A stretch of DNA of 64,000 nt from Methylobacterium brachiatum (GCF_020523825.1 NZ_JAJALK010000004.1:310001-374000); one strand, 5' to 3'; positions 49,024 to 60,537 are shown, counted from the stretch's first letter. Numbers and translations: made by a program. The notes: generated by a model not told the origin, from the letters alone.

Positions 49024-50385
49024 ATGGCAAACCGCAGACTCGCGCCGGCCTCTGAGCAGCCCGAGAGCTTCGCGTTCTCCCCTGAGAACGCCGAGTGGGC
49101 GAAGACCCAGATCGCCAAGTACCCGGAGGGCCGCCAGGCCTCCGCGGTGATCTCGCTGCTCTGGAAGGCGCAGGAGCAGAACGGCGGCTGGCTGCCGCGG
49201 GCGGCCATCGAGGCGGTGGCGGCCGAGCTCGGCATGCCCAACATCCGCGTGCTGGAGGTGGCGACCTTCTACACGATGTTCGCCCTGGAGCCGGTGGGCC
49301 GCTTCTGGATCCAGGTCTGCGGCACGGTGCCGTGCGATTCCTGCGGCGCCCGCGGCCTGAAGGAGATGCTCGAGGCGCGGCTGGGGCCCCCCGGCCACGT
49401 CTCGCCGGACGGCAACTTCTCCTGGCTCGAGGTCGAGTGCCTGGGCGCCTGCTGCAACGCCCCGATGGTGCAGATCAACCAAGATTATTACGAGGACCTG
49501 ACGCCCGAATCGCTCGGCACCCTGATGGACGACCTGGCGGCCGGCCGGCCGGTCAAGGTCGGCTCGCAGACCGGGCGTAACGCCTCGGAGCCGCTGGGCG
49601 GTCCCGACACGCTGACCGACCCGGCTCTGTTCGACGGCTCTCGGGTCGGCGCCTGGCGCAAACGCTTCGAAGAGACTGCGAAGCCGGACGACTCGGCGGC
49701 GAAGTCCGACGAGGCCGCCTCGACCGACCGGCGCGCCGCCGATCAGCCGAAGCCCGCCCGGCCGGATGCCGGTCGCCCGGTCGAGCGCTCGGTGAGCGAC
49801 GCGCCGGCCCAGCGCGCGGCCGACGGCAAGATCCCGGTCAAGGAGCAGGACCAGGCGGACGCGGCCGAGACCGGCCGTTCCACGGCCAAGGAAGGTGCGC
49901 CCCGCCAGGGCGACGCGGATGTGCAGGCAGCCCCCGCCAAGGCGATGTCCGAAGGCGAGCAGGCCGGCGGCGACCAGGGCAGCCAGGAGACGCCCGATCG
50001 CGGCACTGTCCCGCAGCAGCCGGAAGCCTCCGGGGCCAGCGAAGGCGAGGTCGCGGCGGAAGCCGAGGAAGCCCGCGTCGCCGGGGCGCTCGCCGCCCTG
50101 CCGAAGGACGCGACTCCCGAGCAGAAGGCGAACGCGGTCGGAACCCGTCCGCCGGGTCTCGACGGGGCCCGCGCCGGAAAGCCGGACGACCTCACCCGGA
50201 TCAAGGGTGTCGGCCCGGGCAACAGCCAGCGCCTGAACGCCCTCGGCATCTACCATTTCGACCAGATCGCCGCCTGGACCCGCGACGAGATCACCTGGGT
50301 CGGGACCTACCTCGCGTTCCCGGGTCGCATCGACCGGGAGAACTGGGTCGGGCAGGCTCAATCGCTGTCGGGCACCGGGAACTGA
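49024..50385 (+). CDS. nuoE: NADH-quinone oxidoreductase subunit E with C-terminal extension
   Basis: This 453-aa protein has a NuoE domain in residues 1-200 with the [2Fe-2S] cluster N1a ligands in CGTVPCDSCGARG and ECLGACCNAP. NuoE works with NuoF and NuoG in the NADH-oxidising tip. Residues 215-385 are an acidic, Ala/Gln/Glu-rich disordered linker. Residues 390-450 form a helix-hairpin-helix-like unit (DLTRIKGVGPGNSQRLNALG, then IYHFDQIAAW). Usual NuoE proteins have about 160-220 aa, so over half is additional. The extension resembles a ribosomal L21-like or nucleic-acid-type HhH seen on several alphaproteobacterial NuoE proteins; its role is unknown. Confidence 0.95.
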   Translation: MANRRLAPASEQPESFAFSPENAEWAKTQIAKYPEGRQASAVISLLWKAQEQNGGWLPRAAIEAVAAELGMPNIRVLEVATFYTMFALEPVGRFWIQVCGTVPCDSCGARGLKEMLEARLGPPGHVSPDGNFSWLEVECLGACCNAPMVQINQDYYEDLTPESLGTLMDDLAAGRPVKVGSQTGRNASEPLGGPDTLTDPALFDGSRVGAWRKRFEETAKPDDSAAKSDEAASTDRRAADQPKPARPDAGRPVERSVSDAPAQRAADGKIPVKEQDQADAAETGRSTAKEGAPRQGDADVQAAPAKAMSEGEQAGGDQGSQETPDRGTVPQQPEASGASEGEVAAEAEEARVAGALAALPKDATPEQKANAVGTRPPGLDGARAGKPDDLTRIKGVGPGNSQRLNALGIYHFDQIAAWTRDEITWVGTYLAFPGRIDRENWVGQAQSLSGTGN

Positions 50386-50390
50386 CCGCC

Positions 50391-50522
50391 ATGTCCGCCG
50401 TCACAAACGCGCTGATCGACGAGGTGCTGACGGCCATGCCGGTGCGCCTGAGCGGCACCGACGCGGGCGTGCGCGCATCGCGCGCTTTCCGGCTCGATAC
50501 CGTCGACGCTCCGGTCAGCTGA
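50391..50522 (+). CDS. 43-aa protein between nuoE and nuoF
   Basis: This 43-aa frame starts 5 bp after the nuoE stop (MSAVTNALIDEVLTAMPVRL...) and ends 12 bp before the nuoF start, directly preceding the nuoF Shine-Dalgarno. The reading frame is open, the N-terminus is helical (LIDEVLTAM) and the rest is Arg/Ala/Ser-rich. No transmembrane segment, Cys motif or known family is seen. The position inside a tight operon makes it likely to be translated; it may be a real small protein or a leader that couples nuoE and nuoF translation. Confidence 0.45.
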   Translation: MSAVTNALIDEVLTAMPVRLSGTDAGVRASRAFRLDTVDAPVS

Positions 50523-50534
50523 GGAACGAAGAAC

Positions 50535-51836
50535 ATGCTGTCGGATCAGGATCGCATCTTCACCAACCTCTACGGCCTGCATTCGCCGGGCCTGGAGGCT
50601 GCCAAGCAGCGGGGGGCCTGGGACGGGACCAAGTTCCTCCTGGAGCAGGGTCGCGACTGGATCATCGAGGAGATGAAGGCGTCGGGCCTGCGCGGCCGCG
50701 GCGGCGCGGGATTCCCCACCGGCCTGAAATGGTCGTTCATGCCCAAGAAGTCGGACGGGCGCCCGCACTACCTTGTCGTCAACGCCGACGAGTCGGAGCC
50801 GGGCACCTGCAAGGACCGGGAGATCATGCGGCACGACCCGCATCTCCTGATCGAGGGCTGCATGCTGGCCTGCTTCGCCATGGGCGCGCATGCCTGCTAC
50901 ATCTACATCCGCGGCGAGTACGTGGCCGAGAAGCACGCGCTCCAGAAGGCCGTGGACGAGGCCTACGAGGCCCGTCTCGTCGGCCAGTCGAACGTGCACG
51001 ACTATCCCTTCGACATCTACGTCCACCACGGCGCGGGCGCCTATATCTGCGGCGAAGAGACGGCGCTGATCGAGAGCCTCGAAGGCAAGAAGGGCATGCC
51101 GCGGCTCAAGCCGCCGTTCCCGGCCAATATGGGCCTCTACGGCTGCCCGACGACGGTCAACAACGTCGAGTCGATCGCGGTCGCCGGCACGATCCTGCGC
51201 CGGGGCGGCGCCTGGTTCGCCGGGCTCGGCGGCAAGAACAACACCGGCACCAAGCTGTTCTGCGTCTCGGGGCACGTCAACAAGCCGTGCAACGTCGAGG
51301 CGGAGCTCGGCATCACCTTCCGCGAGCTGGTGGACCGGCATTGCGGCGGCATGCGCGGCGGCTGGGACAACCTGCTCTGCTCGATCCCGGGCGGCTCGTC
51401 GGTGCCGCTGGTGCCGGCCGAGCAGATCATCGACGCCAAGATGGATTTCGACACCCTGCGCAACCTCGGCTCGGGCCTGGGCACCGCGGCGGTGATCGTG
51501 CTCGACCGGTCCACCGACATCGTCGCGGCGATCACCCGGATCTCCTACTTCTACAAGCACGAATCCTGCGGCCAGTGCACGCCCTGCCGGGAAGGCACCG
51601 GCTGGATGTGGCGGGTGATGCAGCGGATGACCGAGGGTCGCGCGCAGAAGCGCGAGATCGACATGCTGTTCGAGGTCACCAAGCAGATCGAGGGTCACAC
51701 GATCTGCGCGCTCGGCGACGCGGCGGCCTGGCCGATCCAGGGCCTGATCAAGCACTTCCGTCCCGAGATCGAGAAGCGGATCGACCGCTACACGGCCAAC
51801 CCGCATTCCGACCCGATCCCGATGGCCGCGGAGTGA
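50535..51836 (+). CDS. nuoF: NADH-quinone oxidoreductase subunit F
   Basis: This 433-aa subunit binds NADH and FMN and carries the [4Fe-4S] cluster N3. The FMN/NADH motif is [18 protein letters not shown], the second is [14 protein letters not shown], and the N3 ligands are in [12 protein letters not shown] together with a Cys in [13 protein letters not shown]. It takes hydride from NADH at the tip of the peripheral arm. Start ATG at 50535 follows GAGGAACG. Confidence 0.98.
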   Translation: MLSDQDRIFTNLYGLHSPGLEAAKQRGAWDGTKFLLEQGRDWIIEEMKASGLRGRGGAGFPTGLKWSFMPKKSDGRPHYLVVNADESEPGTCKDREIMRHDPHLLIEGCMLACFAMGAHACYIYIRGEYVAEKHALQKAVDEAYEARLVGQSNVHDYPFDIYVHHGAGAYICGEETALIESLEGKKGMPRLKPPFPANMGLYGCPTTVNNVESIAVAGTILRRGGAWFAGLGGKNNTGTKLFCVSGHVNKPCNVEAELGITFRELVDRHCGGMRGGWDNLLCSIPGGSSVPLVPAEQIIDAKMDFDTLRNLGSGLGTAAVIVLDRSTDIVAAITRISYFYKHESCGQCTPCREGTGWMWRVMQRMTEGRAQKREIDMLFEVTKQIEGHTICALGDAAAWPIQGLIKHFRPEIEKRIDRYTANPHSDPIPMAAE

Positions 51837-51840
51837 CGGG

Positions 51841-52071
51841 ATGGTGGACCAGCCCGACAACCTGCTGCTCGTCTACCTGCGTCGGATCGACGAGAAGGTG
51901 GATCGGCTGGCGGACGATGTCCGCGAGCTGAAGACACGCATGACCGCCGTGGAAGAGCACGTCGCAAAAGTCGATTTGTCGATCGCCGGCGTCAATCGGC
52001 GCATCGACCGGGTCGAGGCGCGCCTCGAACGGATCGAGCGACGCCTCGATCTCGCCGACGCCCCGCACTGA
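51841..52071 (+). CDS. Small coiled-coil protein between nuoF and nuoG
   Basis: This 76-aa protein starts 4 bp after nuoF and ends 1 bp before nuoG. The whole length is a predicted coiled coil with regular hydrophobic heptads (LLLVYLRRIDEKVDRLADDVRELK ... RIDRVEARLERIERRL is heptad-like) and many charged residues. There is no signal peptide or metal motif. It has the length of a spacer or assembly factor. It resembles the generic coiled-coil proteins found in other alphaproteobacterial nuo loci, but I cannot name a family. Tight spacing suggests translational coupling with nuoF and nuoG. Confidence 0.7.
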   Translation: MVDQPDNLLLVYLRRIDEKVDRLADDVRELKTRMTAVEEHVAKVDLSIAGVNRRIDRVEARLERIERRLDLADAPH

Positions 52072-52072
52072 G

Positions 52073-54163
52073 ATGGCACCGATGACAAAAATCCTCGTCG
52101 ACGGCACCGAGGTCGAGGTTCCGGCCGAATACACGCTGCTCCAGGCCTGCGAGGCCGCGGGGGCCGAGATCCCGCGCTTCTGCTTCCACGAGCGCCTGTC
52201 GATCGCCGGCAATTGCCGGATGTGCCTGGTTGAGCTGAAGGGCGCGCCCAAGCCCGTGGCGAGCTGCGCCTACGCGGTGAAGGATTGCCGGCCCGGCCCG
52301 AACGGCGAGCCGCCGGAGGTCCTCACCCGGTCCGGCCTGACCAAGAAGGCCCGGGAAGGGGTGATGGAGTTCCTCCTCATCAACCATCCGCTCGATTGCC
52401 CGATCTGCGACCAGGGCGGCCATTGCGACCTGCAGGATCAGGCGATGGCCTACGGGGTCGATTCGACCCGCTACCAGGAGAACAAGCGCGCGGTCGAGGA
52501 GAAGCATATCGGCCCGCTGGTGCGGACCGCGATGAACCGCTGCATCCACTGCACCCGCTGCGTGCGCTTCCTGGCGGAGGTGGCCGGCGTGCCCGACCTC
52601 GGCGCCATCGGCCGCGGCGAGGACATGGAGATCACCAGCTATCTCGAGCAGTCGATGGCCTCGGAGCTCCAGGGCAACGTCGCCGACCTCTGCCCGGTGG
52701 GCGCCCTGGTGCACCGGCCGCAGAGCTACAATGTCCGGCCCTGGGAGCTGAACAAGACCGAATCGGTCGACGTGATGGACGCGGTCGGCTCGTCGATCCG
52801 CGTCGACACCCGCGGCCGCGAGGTGATGCAGATCGAGCCGCGGGTCAGCGAGGAGATCAACGAGGAGTGGATCTCCGACAAGACCCGCTACCATGTCGAC
52901 GGGCTGCGGATGCAGCGCCTCGACCGGCCGTACCTGCGCGAGAACGGCCGGTTGCGGCCGGCCTCCTGGGGTGAGGCGTTCCAGGCCATCGCCGCCAAGG
53001 TGAAGGGTGCCGATCCGAAGCGCATCGGCGCCGTGGTCGGCGACCTCGCGGGCGTCGAGGAAATCTTCGCCCTGCGCGAGCTGATGCGCGCGCTCGGCAC
53101 CCCCAACCTCGATTGCCGCCAGGCCGAGCCCGGGCTCGATCCGGCGCTGGGCCGCGCCTCGTACCTGTTCAACCCGACCATCCCGGGCATCGAGACCGCG
53201 GACGCGATCCTGATCGTCGGCGCGAACCCGCGCACCGAGGCCTCGCTCCTCAACGTCCGCATCCGCAAGCGCTGGCGCATGGCGCCGCTCGCGGTCGGGG
53301 TGATCGGCGAGCCGGTCGATCTGACCTATCCGAGCCACTACATCGGCGCCGGCCCCGAATCGCTCGCGGGCCTCGCCCGCGGCGAGCACAGCTTCATGGA
53401 CGTGCTCAAGGAGGCGAAGGCGCCGCTGGTCATCGTCGGCGCCAATGTCGAGCCCGGTATCCTGGCGGCGGCCGCGGCCCTCGCCAAGGAAATCGGCGCG
53501 GTGACGCCGGAGTGGAACGGCTTCGGCGTGCTGCACACCGCCGCCGCCCGGGTCGGGGCCCTCGATCTCGGCTTCGTGCCCGGGGAGGGCGGACTTGGCT
53601 TCCCGGCCATGCTGGAGGCCGGCGGCGTCGATGTCCTGTTCAATCTCGGTGCCGACGAGCGCGATGTCGCCCCGGGCGCCTTCGTGATCTACCAGGGCAC
53701 CCATGGCGACCGCGGCGCCTCCCGGGCGGACGTGATCCTGCCCGGCGCGGCCTATACCGAGAAGTCCGCCACCTGGGTGAACACCGAGGGCCGGGTCCAG
53801 ATGGGCAACCGCGCCGGCTTCCCGCCGGGGGATGCCCGCGAGGATTGGGCGATCCTGCGCGCCCTGTCGGACGTGCTGGGCCACCGCCTGCCGTTCGATT
53901 CGCTCACCGCGCTCCGTCGGGCGCTCTACGCCGCGCACCCGCATCTCGCGGCGGTCGGGACCGTGGAGACCGGCGACGTCGCGGCGGCCGTGGACCGGCT
54001 CGCCGGCCTGGGTGGCGCGACGGGCGGCCCCGCCTTCGCCTCGCCGGTCACCGACTTCTACCTCACCAACCCGATCGCCCGCGCCTCGCGGGTGCTGGCC
54101 GAGTGCTCGCGCCTCGCCCGCGAGCGCGCCGCCGAGGCACAGCCGCTCGCGGCGGCAGAGTAG
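52073..54163 (+). CDS. nuoG: NADH-quinone oxidoreductase subunit G
   Basis: This 696-aa subunit holds several iron-sulfur clusters. The N-terminal [2Fe-2S] ferredoxin domain has [15 protein letters not shown], the next cluster uses [17 protein letters not shown] and the third [13 protein letters not shown] molybdopterin-type fold without molybdenum follows. It passes electrons from NuoF to NuoB. It lacks the extra N7 Cys set seen in some NuoG. A second ATG 9 nt downstream (52082) is an equally possible start. Confidence 0.97.
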   Translation: MAPMTKILVDGTEVEVPAEYTLLQACEAAGAEIPRFCFHERLSIAGNCRMCLVELKGAPKPVASCAYAVKDCRPGPNGEPPEVLTRSGLTKKAREGVMEFLLINHPLDCPICDQGGHCDLQDQAMAYGVDSTRYQENKRAVEEKHIGPLVRTAMNRCIHCTRCVRFLAEVAGVPDLGAIGRGEDMEITSYLEQSMASELQGNVADLCPVGALVHRPQSYNVRPWELNKTESVDVMDAVGSSIRVDTRGREVMQIEPRVSEEINEEWISDKTRYHVDGLRMQRLDRPYLRENGRLRPASWGEAFQAIAAKVKGADPKRIGAVVGDLAGVEEIFALRELMRALGTPNLDCRQAEPGLDPALGRASYLFNPTIPGIETADAILIVGANPRTEASLLNVRIRKRWRMAPLAVGVIGEPVDLTYPSHYIGAGPESLAGLARGEHSFMDVLKEAKAPLVIVGANVEPGILAAAAALAKEIGAVTPEWNGFGVLHTAAARVGALDLGFVPGEGGLGFPAMLEAGGVDVLFNLGADERDVAPGAFVIYQGTHGDRGASRADVILPGAAYTEKSATWVNTEGRVQMGNRAGFPPGDAREDWAILRALSDVLGHRLPFDSLTALRRALYAAHPHLAAVGTVETGDVAAAVDRLAGLGGATGGPAFASPVTDFYLTNPIARASRVLAECSRLARERAAEAQPLAAAE

Positions 54164-54173
54164 GGATCCGACG

Positions 54174-55196
54174 ATGACGCCGCTCGAAATCCTCGGGACC
54201 GTGCTCCTGATCGTGCTGAAGAGCTTCGTGCTGCTCGCAGCGCTGCTCGTCTTCATCGCCTACGCGCTGCTCGCCGACCGCAAGATCTGGGCGGCGGTGC
54301 AGCTCCGGCGCGGCCCCAACGTGGTCGGGCCGTTCGGCCTGTTCCAATCCTTCGCCGACCTTCTGAAGTTCGTGCTGAAGGAGCCGGTGATTCCGGCGGG
54401 CGCCAACAAGGCGATCTACCTGCTGGCGCCGCTGGTCTTCGCGATGCTGGCCCTGTCGAGCTGGGCGGTGATCCCGCTCGCCGACGGCTGGGCGATCGCC
54501 GACATCAATGTCGGCATCACCTACATCTTCGCCATCTCCAGCCTGGGCGTCTACGGCGTCATCATGGGCGGCTGGGCGTCGAACTCGAAATACGCCTTCC
54601 TGGGCGCCCTGCGCTCGGCGGCCCAGATGATCTCCTACGAGGTCTCGCTCGGCTTCGTGATCATCTGCGTGCTGCTCTGCGCCGGCTCGCTGAACCTCTC
54701 GCGCATCGTGATGGCGCAGGACACCAGCCTCGGCCTGTTCGGCTGGTACTGGCTGTGGCTGTTCCCGATGTTCGTGGTGTTCTTCATCTCGGCGCTCGCC
54801 GAGACGAACCGCCCGCCCTTCGATCTGCCGGAGGCGGAGTCGGAGCTGGTCGCCGGTTACATGGTCGAGTATTCCTCGACGCCCTACCTGCTGTTCATGC
54901 TGGGCGAGTACGTCGCCATCATGAGCATGTGCGCCCTGGGCACCGTGCTGTTCCTGGGCGGCTGGCTGTCGCCGATCCCGTTCGCGCCGTTCACCTGGGT
55001 GCCGGGCGTGATCTGGTTCATCCTGAAGGCCAGCTTCCTGTTCTTCCTGTTCGCGATGGTGAAGTCCATCGTGCCCCGCTACCGCTACGATCAGCTCATG
55101 CGTCTCGGCTGGAAGGTCTTCCTGCCGATCTCGCTGGTCTCGGTCGTCGTCGTCGCCTTCGTGCTCAAGCTGACCGGCCTCGCGCCGGGCGCCTGA
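54174..55196 (+). CDS. nuoH: NADH-quinone oxidoreductase subunit H
   Basis: This 340-aa membrane subunit lies at the junction between arms and lines the quinone channel. Signatures [31 protein letters not shown], the loop [21 protein letters not shown] and eight transmembrane segments are clear. Length equals the family norm. Start ATG at 54174, 10 bp after nuoG. Confidence 0.98.
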   Translation: MTPLEILGTVLLIVLKSFVLLAALLVFIAYALLADRKIWAAVQLRRGPNVVGPFGLFQSFADLLKFVLKEPVIPAGANKAIYLLAPLVFAMLALSSWAVIPLADGWAIADINVGITYIFAISSLGVYGVIMGGWASNSKYAFLGALRSAAQMISYEVSLGFVIICVLLCAGSLNLSRIVMAQDTSLGLFGWYWLWLFPMFVVFFISALAETNRPPFDLPEAESELVAGYMVEYSSTPYLLFMLGEYVAIMSMCALGTVLFLGGWLSPIPFAPFTWVPGVIWFILKASFLFFLFAMVKSIVPRYRYDQLMRLGWKVFLPISLVSVVVVAFVLKLTGLAPGA

Positions 55197-55225
55197 GCCC
55201 ACCCGCCGAATCGGAGATCCGGGCC

Positions 55226-55714
55226 ATGAAGCTCGATCAGGTCGCAAAGAGCCTGCTGCTGAAGGAGTTCGTGTCGGGGATGATCCTCGGCATGCGCTAC
55301 TTCTTCAAGCCGAAGGCGACGATCAACTATCCCTTCGAGATGGGCCATCGCGGCCCGCGCTTCCGGGGCGAGCACGCCCTGCGCCGCTATCCCAACGGCG
55401 AGGAGCGGTGCATCGCCTGCAAGCTCTGCGAGGCGATCTGCCCGGCCCAGGCCATCACCATCGAGGCCGGCCCGCGCCGCAACGACGGCACGCGCCGGAC
55501 GACGCGCTACGACATCGACATGGTGAAATGCATCTATTGCGGCATGTGCCAGGAGGCCTGCCCGGTGGACGCCATCGTCGAGGGGCCGAACTTTGAGTTC
55601 TCGGTCGAGACCCGTGAGGAGCTGCTCTACGACAAGCAGAAGCTCCTCCTGAACGGCGATCGCTGGGAGCGCGAGATCGCGCGCAACATCGCGATGGATG
55701 CGCCTTACCGGTGA
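55226..55714 (+). CDS. nuoI: NADH-quinone oxidoreductase subunit I
   Basis: This 162-aa, 23-kDa-type subunit binds two [4Fe-4S] clusters (N6a and N6b). The two ferredoxin motifs are [12 protein letters not shown] and [12 protein letters not shown]. It links the NuoG chain to N2 in NuoB. It starts 29 bp after nuoH; 120 bp follow before nuoJ. Confidence 0.98.
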   Translation: MKLDQVAKSLLLKEFVSGMILGMRYFFKPKATINYPFEMGHRGPRFRGEHALRRYPNGEERCIACKLCEAICPAQAITIEAGPRRNDGTRRTTRYDIDMVKCIYCGMCQEACPVDAIVEGPNFEFSVETREELLYDKQKLLLNGDRWEREIARNIAMDAPYR

Positions 55715-55834
55715 GGCCATGACGGGGGCGCTGTTGTGCCCCCGCCGACCGGGTTCTATAGACGGGCCGCCCGCTGCGGCCCGTTTCCACGCAAGGCAGA
55801 AGGGGCCGCTTCGGCGGCCGATCCCGACGAGCGC

Positions 55835-56455
55835 ATGACCGCAGCAGCCGCCTTCTTCTATCTGTTCGCGAGCGTCACGGTCGCGTCGGGCTTCATGGTG
55901 ATCGCCTCGCGCAATCCCGTCGCCTCGGTGCTGTTCCTGATTCTCGCCTTCGTGAACGCCGCCGGGCTGTTCGTCCTGATGGGCGCCGAGTTCCTGGCGA
56001 TGATCCTCGTCGTCGTCTATGTCGGCGCGGTCGCGGTGTTGTTCCTGTTCGTCGTGATGATGCTCGACGTGGACTTCGCCGAGCTGCGCCAGGGCTTCCA
56101 GCAATACTTGCCGATCGGCGGCCTGATCGGCGCGATCTTCCTGGTCGAGCTGCTCCTGGTGGTCGGCTCCTGGACGATCGATCCGGGCCTGGTGCAGGCG
56201 CCGCTGGGCAACGTCGCGGCGGCCGAGAACGTCACCAACGCCCAGGCCCTCGGCCGGGTGATCTACACGGAATACGCCTACTTCTTCCAGCTAGCGGGCC
56301 TGATCCTGCTGGTGGCGATGATCGGCGCGATCGTGCTGACCCTGCGCGACCGCCCGGGCGTCAAGCGCCAGAACATCTCGGTCCAGAACGCCCGCACCCA
56401 GAGCATGGCGGTGGAGACCCGCAAGGTGCCCTCCCGCCAGGGTGTCGAGGTCTGA
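55835..56455 (+). CDS. nuoJ: NADH-quinone oxidoreductase subunit J
   Basis: This 206-aa membrane subunit has five transmembrane helices; the third contains the conserved [29 protein letters not shown] with its pi-bulge, which couples quinone reduction to pumping. It starts 120 bp after nuoI; the gap carries no gene and its longer frame is only read-through. The C-terminal 35 residues are polar and cytoplasmic. Confidence 0.96.
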   Translation: MTAAAAFFYLFASVTVASGFMVIASRNPVASVLFLILAFVNAAGLFVLMGAEFLAMILVVVYVGAVAVLFLFVVMMLDVDFAELRQGFQQYLPIGGLIGAIFLVELLLVVGSWTIDPGLVQAPLGNVAAAENVTNAQALGRVIYTEYAYFFQLAGLILLVAMIGAIVLTLRDRPGVKRQNISVQNARTQSMAVETRKVPSRQGVEV

Positions 56456-56477
56456 TGCCCGCCGGAGGTTTCGAACG

Positions 56478-56783
56478 ATGATCGGCCTGAGCCACTACCT
56501 CACCGTCGCGGCGATCCTGTTCACGCTGGGCGTGCTCGGGATCTTCATCAACCGCAAGAACGTCATCGTCATCCTGATGTCGATCGAGCTGATCCTGCTC
56601 GCGGTCAACATCAACCTGGTCGCCTTCTCGACGCAGCTGAACGACATCACCGGACAGGTCTTCGCCCTGTTCGTGCTGACCGTCGCGGCCGCCGAATCGG
56701 CCATCGGCCTCGCCATCCTCGTGGTCTTCTTCCGCAACCGCGGCTCCATCGCGGTCGAGGACGTGAGCATGATGAAGGGCTAG
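56478..56783 (+). CDS. nuoK: NADH-quinone oxidoreductase subunit K
   Basis: This 101-aa antiporter-like subunit has three transmembrane helices with the two conserved glutamates in helix 2 ([15 protein letters not shown]) and helix 3 ([16 protein letters not shown]). It forms part of the proton channel E. It starts 22 bp after nuoJ. A 98-bp gap to nuoL contains a small hairpin (AGGGCGC..GCGCCCT) and a strong GGAGG before nuoL. Confidence 0.97.
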   Translation: MIGLSHYLTVAAILFTLGVLGIFINRKNVIVILMSIELILLAVNINLVAFSTQLNDITGQVFALFVLTVAAAESAIGLAILVVFFRNRGSIAVEDVSMMKG

Positions 56784-56881
56784 GGCGCCCTTTTTCGCGC
56801 GCCCTGAGTTGACGGGCCCCGAGTGACAATCCGGATGCCGCCGCCCCGCGGTCGGCCCGGAGGACGGACTGCAAGAGAGCG

Positions 56882-59005
56882 ATGTATCACGCGATCGTCT
56901 TCTTCCCGCTCATCGGCTTCCTGATCGCCGGCCTGTTCGGTCGGTATATCGGGGCCCGGGCCTGCGAGTACATCACGACGGCGTTCCTCGCCTTCACGGC
57001 CCTGATCGCCTGGGGCGTGTTCCTCGAGGGCGGCCACGCCGAACGGGTGCAGGTCGCGTCCTGGTTCTCGGCCGGCGACCTCACGGTCGACTGGGCCTTC
57101 AAGGTCGACGCGCTGACCCGGGTGATGCTCGTGGTCGTCACCACGGTCTCGACCCTCGTCCACCTCTATTCCGTCGGCTACATGCACGAGGATCCGCACC
57201 GGCCGCGGTTCTTCGCCTACCTGTCGCTGTTCACCTTCGCCATGCTGATGCTGGTGACGGCCGACAACCTCGTGCAGATGTTCTTCGGCTGGGAAGGCGT
57301 GGGTCTCGCCTCGTACCTGCTGATCGGCTTCTGGTACGAGAAGCCCTCGGCCAATGCCGCCGCCATGAAGGCGTTCATCGTCAACCGGGTCGGCGATTTC
57401 GGCTTCTCGCTCGGTATCTTCCTGGTCTTCGTGCTGACCGGCTCGGTGGCGTTCGACGCGATTTTCGCCAAGGTCGACGGGATCAAGACCCTGAGCTTCC
57501 ACCTGCTCGGTCATGACTGGAACGCGCTGACGCTGGCCTGCCTGCTGCTGTTCATGGGCGCCATGGGCAAGTCGGCGCAGTTCCTGCTGCACACCTGGCT
57601 GCCGGACGCCATGGAGGGCCCGACCCCGGTCTCCGCGCTGATCCACGCCGCCACCATGGTGACCGCCGGCGTGTTCATGGTCGCCCGCCTGTCGCCGCTG
57701 TTCGAGGAGGCGCCGAACGCGCTGATCGTCGTCACGGTGATCGGCGGCATCACGGCCTTCTTCGCGGCCACGATCGGGCTGGTGCAGAACGACATCAAGC
57801 GGGTGATCGCCTACTCGACCTGCTCGCAGCTCGGCTACATGTTCGTGGCGCTCGGCGTCGGCGCCTACTCGGCCGGGGTGTTCCACCTGTTCACCCACGC
57901 CTTCTTCAAGGCGCTGCTGTTCCTCGGGGCCGGCTCGGTCATCCACGCGATGCACCACGAGCAGGACATGCGGAACATGGGCGGCCTGCGCTCCCACATC
58001 CCGTTCACCTGCGCCATGATGGCGATCGGCTCCCTGGCGCTGATCGGCTTCCCCTACACGGCCGGCTACTATTCCAAGGACGCGATCATCGAGGCCGCCT
58101 ACGCCTCGACCCGGCCCGGCCACACGCTTGCCTTCCTGTGCACCGTGGTGGCGGCGTTCTTCACGTCCTTCTATTCCTGGCGCCTGTTCTTCATGACCTT
58201 CGAGGGACCGGCCCGCTGGGGTGTCCACGCGGCGCATGACCACCACGCCGCCCCGGCGGTCGCGCATTCAGGCACCGCTTCTGCCGCCCTGGCCCATGAG
58301 GCCGACGGCGCCCCGGGCCATACCGAAGGCGTGGCCCACGACGATCACGGCCACGACGTCGAGCCGGCCCACAAGAGCGACCTCGTCGCGGACGATCATC
58401 ACGGCCACGGCCATCACGGGGACCACACGCCCCACGAGAGCCCGCTGGTGATGACCATCCCGCTGGCGATCCTCGCCTTCGGCGCGCTGTTTGCCGGGAT
58501 CATCTTCCACGACCGCTTCATCGGGTCCGGTATGGATGCGTTCTGGGGCCATGCCCTGGCGCACGGCCCCGAGAACCACATCATGCACGAGATCCACGAG
58601 GTCCCGGCGCTGGTCTCCTACGCGCCGCTGATCATGCTGATCCTCGGCTTCGTCCTGGCCTTCTGGATGTATATCCGCCGTCCGGAACTGCCGGGTGCGC
58701 TCGCCGCGCAGCAGCCGTCGCTGTACCGGTTCCTGCTCAACAAGTGGTACTTCGACGAGCTCTACGACCGGATCTTCGTCCGTCCGGCCAAGGATTTCGG
58801 CCTGTTCCTCTGGAAGCAGGGCGACGGAAAGATCATCGACGGGCTCGGCCCCAACGGCATCGCGGCGCGCGTCGTCGACGTGACCCGCGGCGTGGTCCGC
58901 CTGCAGACGGGCTACGTCTACCACTACGCCTTCGTCATGCTCATCGGCGTCGCTGGCCTGATCAGCTGGTACCTGATGGCCGGCCTGCCCAAGGGTGCTC
59001 ACTGA
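56882..59005 (+). CDS. nuoL: NADH-quinone oxidoreductase subunit L with His-rich loop
   Basis: This 707-aa subunit is the distal antiporter-like pump with the long lateral helix. It shows 14-16 transmembrane helices and family motifs [56 protein letters not shown] and [18 protein letters not shown]. Residues 446-520 form an unusual His-rich insertion ([25 protein letters not shown]), which lies in a cytoplasmic or periplasmic loop before the final helices. This stretch is absent in E. coli NuoL. It may bind zinc or nickel, which is inference. Confidence 0.97.
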   Translation: MYHAIVFFPLIGFLIAGLFGRYIGARACEYITTAFLAFTALIAWGVFLEGGHAERVQVASWFSAGDLTVDWAFKVDALTRVMLVVVTTVSTLVHLYSVGYMHEDPHRPRFFAYLSLFTFAMLMLVTADNLVQMFFGWEGVGLASYLLIGFWYEKPSANAAAMKAFIVNRVGDFGFSLGIFLVFVLTGSVAFDAIFAKVDGIKTLSFHLLGHDWNALTLACLLLFMGAMGKSAQFLLHTWLPDAMEGPTPVSALIHAATMVTAGVFMVARLSPLFEEAPNALIVVTVIGGITAFFAATIGLVQNDIKRVIAYSTCSQLGYMFVALGVGAYSAGVFHLFTHAFFKALLFLGAGSVIHAMHHEQDMRNMGGLRSHIPFTCAMMAIGSLALIGFPYTAGYYSKDAIIEAAYASTRPGHTLAFLCTVVAAFFTSFYSWRLFFMTFEGPARWGVHAAHDHHAAPAVAHSGTASAALAHEADGAPGHTEGVAHDDHGHDVEPAHKSDLVADDHHGHGHHGDHTPHESPLVMTIPLAILAFGALFAGIIFHDRFIGSGMDAFWGHALAHGPENHIMHEIHEVPALVSYAPLIMLILGFVLAFWMYIRRPELPGALAAQQPSLYRFLLNKWYFDELYDRIFVRPAKDFGLFLWKQGDGKIIDGLGPNGIAARVVDVTRGVVRLQTGYVYHYAFVMLIGVAGLISWYLMAGLPKGAH

Positions 59006-59006
59006 T

Positions 59007-60527
59007 ATGCTCGGCCTCGGCATCCTCTCCGGCCTGTTGATCGTCCCGCTCTGCGGGGCGGCCTTCATCCTCACCCTCAAGGGCGACGACGAGTCGGTGG
59101 CGCGCAACAGCCGCTGGGCGGCGCTCACCACCACGATCGTCACCTTCCTGCTCTCGCTGGTGGCCTGGGGCCGCTACGACGCCTCGTCGGCGAGCTTCCA
59201 GCTGGTCGAGAGCCATCCGTGGCTGGCCGAGACGATCCGGTTCAAGCTGGGCGTCGACGGCTTCTCGATGCCGCTGATCCTGCTCACCACCTTCCTGATG
59301 CCGTTCTGCATCGGCGCGTCGTGGACCTCGATCCACGTCCGCGTGAAGGAATACTTCGTCGCCTTCCTCGTCCTCGAGACGACGATGATCGGCGTGTTCG
59401 CCTCCCTCGACCTGCTGCTGTTCTACCTGTTCTTCGAGGCCGGCCTGATCCCGATGTTCCTGATCATCGGCATCTGGGGCGGGGCGCGGCGGATCTACGC
59501 CAGCTTCAAGTTCTTCCTCTACACCCTGCTCGGCTCCGTGCTGATGCTGCTCGCCGTTATGGCGATGTACTGGCAGGCCGGCACCACCGACATCCCGACC
59601 CTGCTCCAGTACCGCTTCCCGGTGGGGATGCAGACCTGGCTGTGGCTGGCCTTCTTCGCCTCCTTCGCGGTGAAGATGCCGATGTGGCCGGTCCATACCT
59701 GGCTGCCCGACGCCCACGTCGAGGCGCCCACGGCCGGCTCGGTGATCCTGGCGGGCATCCTGCTGAAGATGGGCGGCTACGGTTTCATCCGGATCTCGCT
59801 GCCGATGCTGCCGGTGGCGAGCCACGACTTCGCCCCCCTGGTCTTCGCCCTCTCGGTGATCGCGATCATCTTCACCTCGCTCACCGCGCTGATGCAGACC
59901 GACATCAAGAAGCTGATCGCCTACTCGTCGGTGGCCCATATGGGCTTCGTGACGCTCGGCCTGTTCACCCTGAACGAGCAGGGCATCCAGGGCGCGCTGT
60001 TCCTGATGATCTCGCACGGCATTGTGGCGGCGGCGCTCTTCCTCTGCGTCGGCGTGGTCTACGACCGGATGCACACCCGCGAGATCGCCGCCTATGGCGG
60101 CCTGGTGAAGCGGATGCCGCTCTACGCGGTGGCCATGATGGTGTTCACCATGGCCAATGTCGGCCTGCCGGGCACCTCCGGCTTCGTCGGCGAGTTCCTG
60201 TCGATGCTCGGCGCCTTCAAGGCCAACCCGAACGTCGCCTTCTTCTCGACCTTCGGCATCATCCTGTCGGCGGCCTACGCCCTGTGGCTCTACGCGAGGG
60301 TGATCTACGGCAAGCTGGAGAAGCCCAACCTCCAGGGCATCCTCGACCTCGACACGCGGGAGAAGATCATCCTGGCGCCGCTGGTCGTGCTGACGATATA
60401 TTACGGCGTGCATCCGGCCCCGGTGCTCGACGTCTTCGCGCCCTCGACCGACGCGCTGATGGCCGGCATGAAGGCCGCCCTCGCCAACACCCAGACCGCG
60501 GCCGCCGCGCTGCCGCTCGCTCGCTGA
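59007..60527 (+). CDS. nuoM: NADH-quinone oxidoreductase subunit M
   Basis: This 506-aa antiporter-like subunit has the conserved [23 protein letters not shown], the lysine-containing [22 protein letters not shown], and [17 protein letters not shown]. Fourteen transmembrane helices can be traced. The ATG at 59007 overlaps only by 1 bp spacing with nuoL; a GTG at 58995 inside nuoL is a weaker alternative. Confidence 0.98.
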   Translation: MLGLGILSGLLIVPLCGAAFILTLKGDDESVARNSRWAALTTTIVTFLLSLVAWGRYDASSASFQLVESHPWLAETIRFKLGVDGFSMPLILLTTFLMPFCIGASWTSIHVRVKEYFVAFLVLETTMIGVFASLDLLLFYLFFEAGLIPMFLIIGIWGGARRIYASFKFFLYTLLGSVLMLLAVMAMYWQAGTTDIPTLLQYRFPVGMQTWLWLAFFASFAVKMPMWPVHTWLPDAHVEAPTAGSVILAGILLKMGGYGFIRISLPMLPVASHDFAPLVFALSVIAIIFTSLTALMQTDIKKLIAYSSVAHMGFVTLGLFTLNEQGIQGALFLMISHGIVAAALFLCVGVVYDRMHTREIAAYGGLVKRMPLYAVAMMVFTMANVGLPGTSGFVGEFLSMLGAFKANPNVAFFSTFGIILSAAYALWLYARVIYGKLEKPNLQGILDLDTREKIILAPLVVLTIYYGVHPAPVLDVFAPSTDALMAGMKAALANTQTAAAALPLAR

Positions 60528-60537
60528 GACGGAACAG

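Noticed and set aside
47650..50361. A 903-codon minus-strand frame opposite nuoD and nuoE
   Set aside because: No domain or start signal; explained by the codon structure of the nuo genes.
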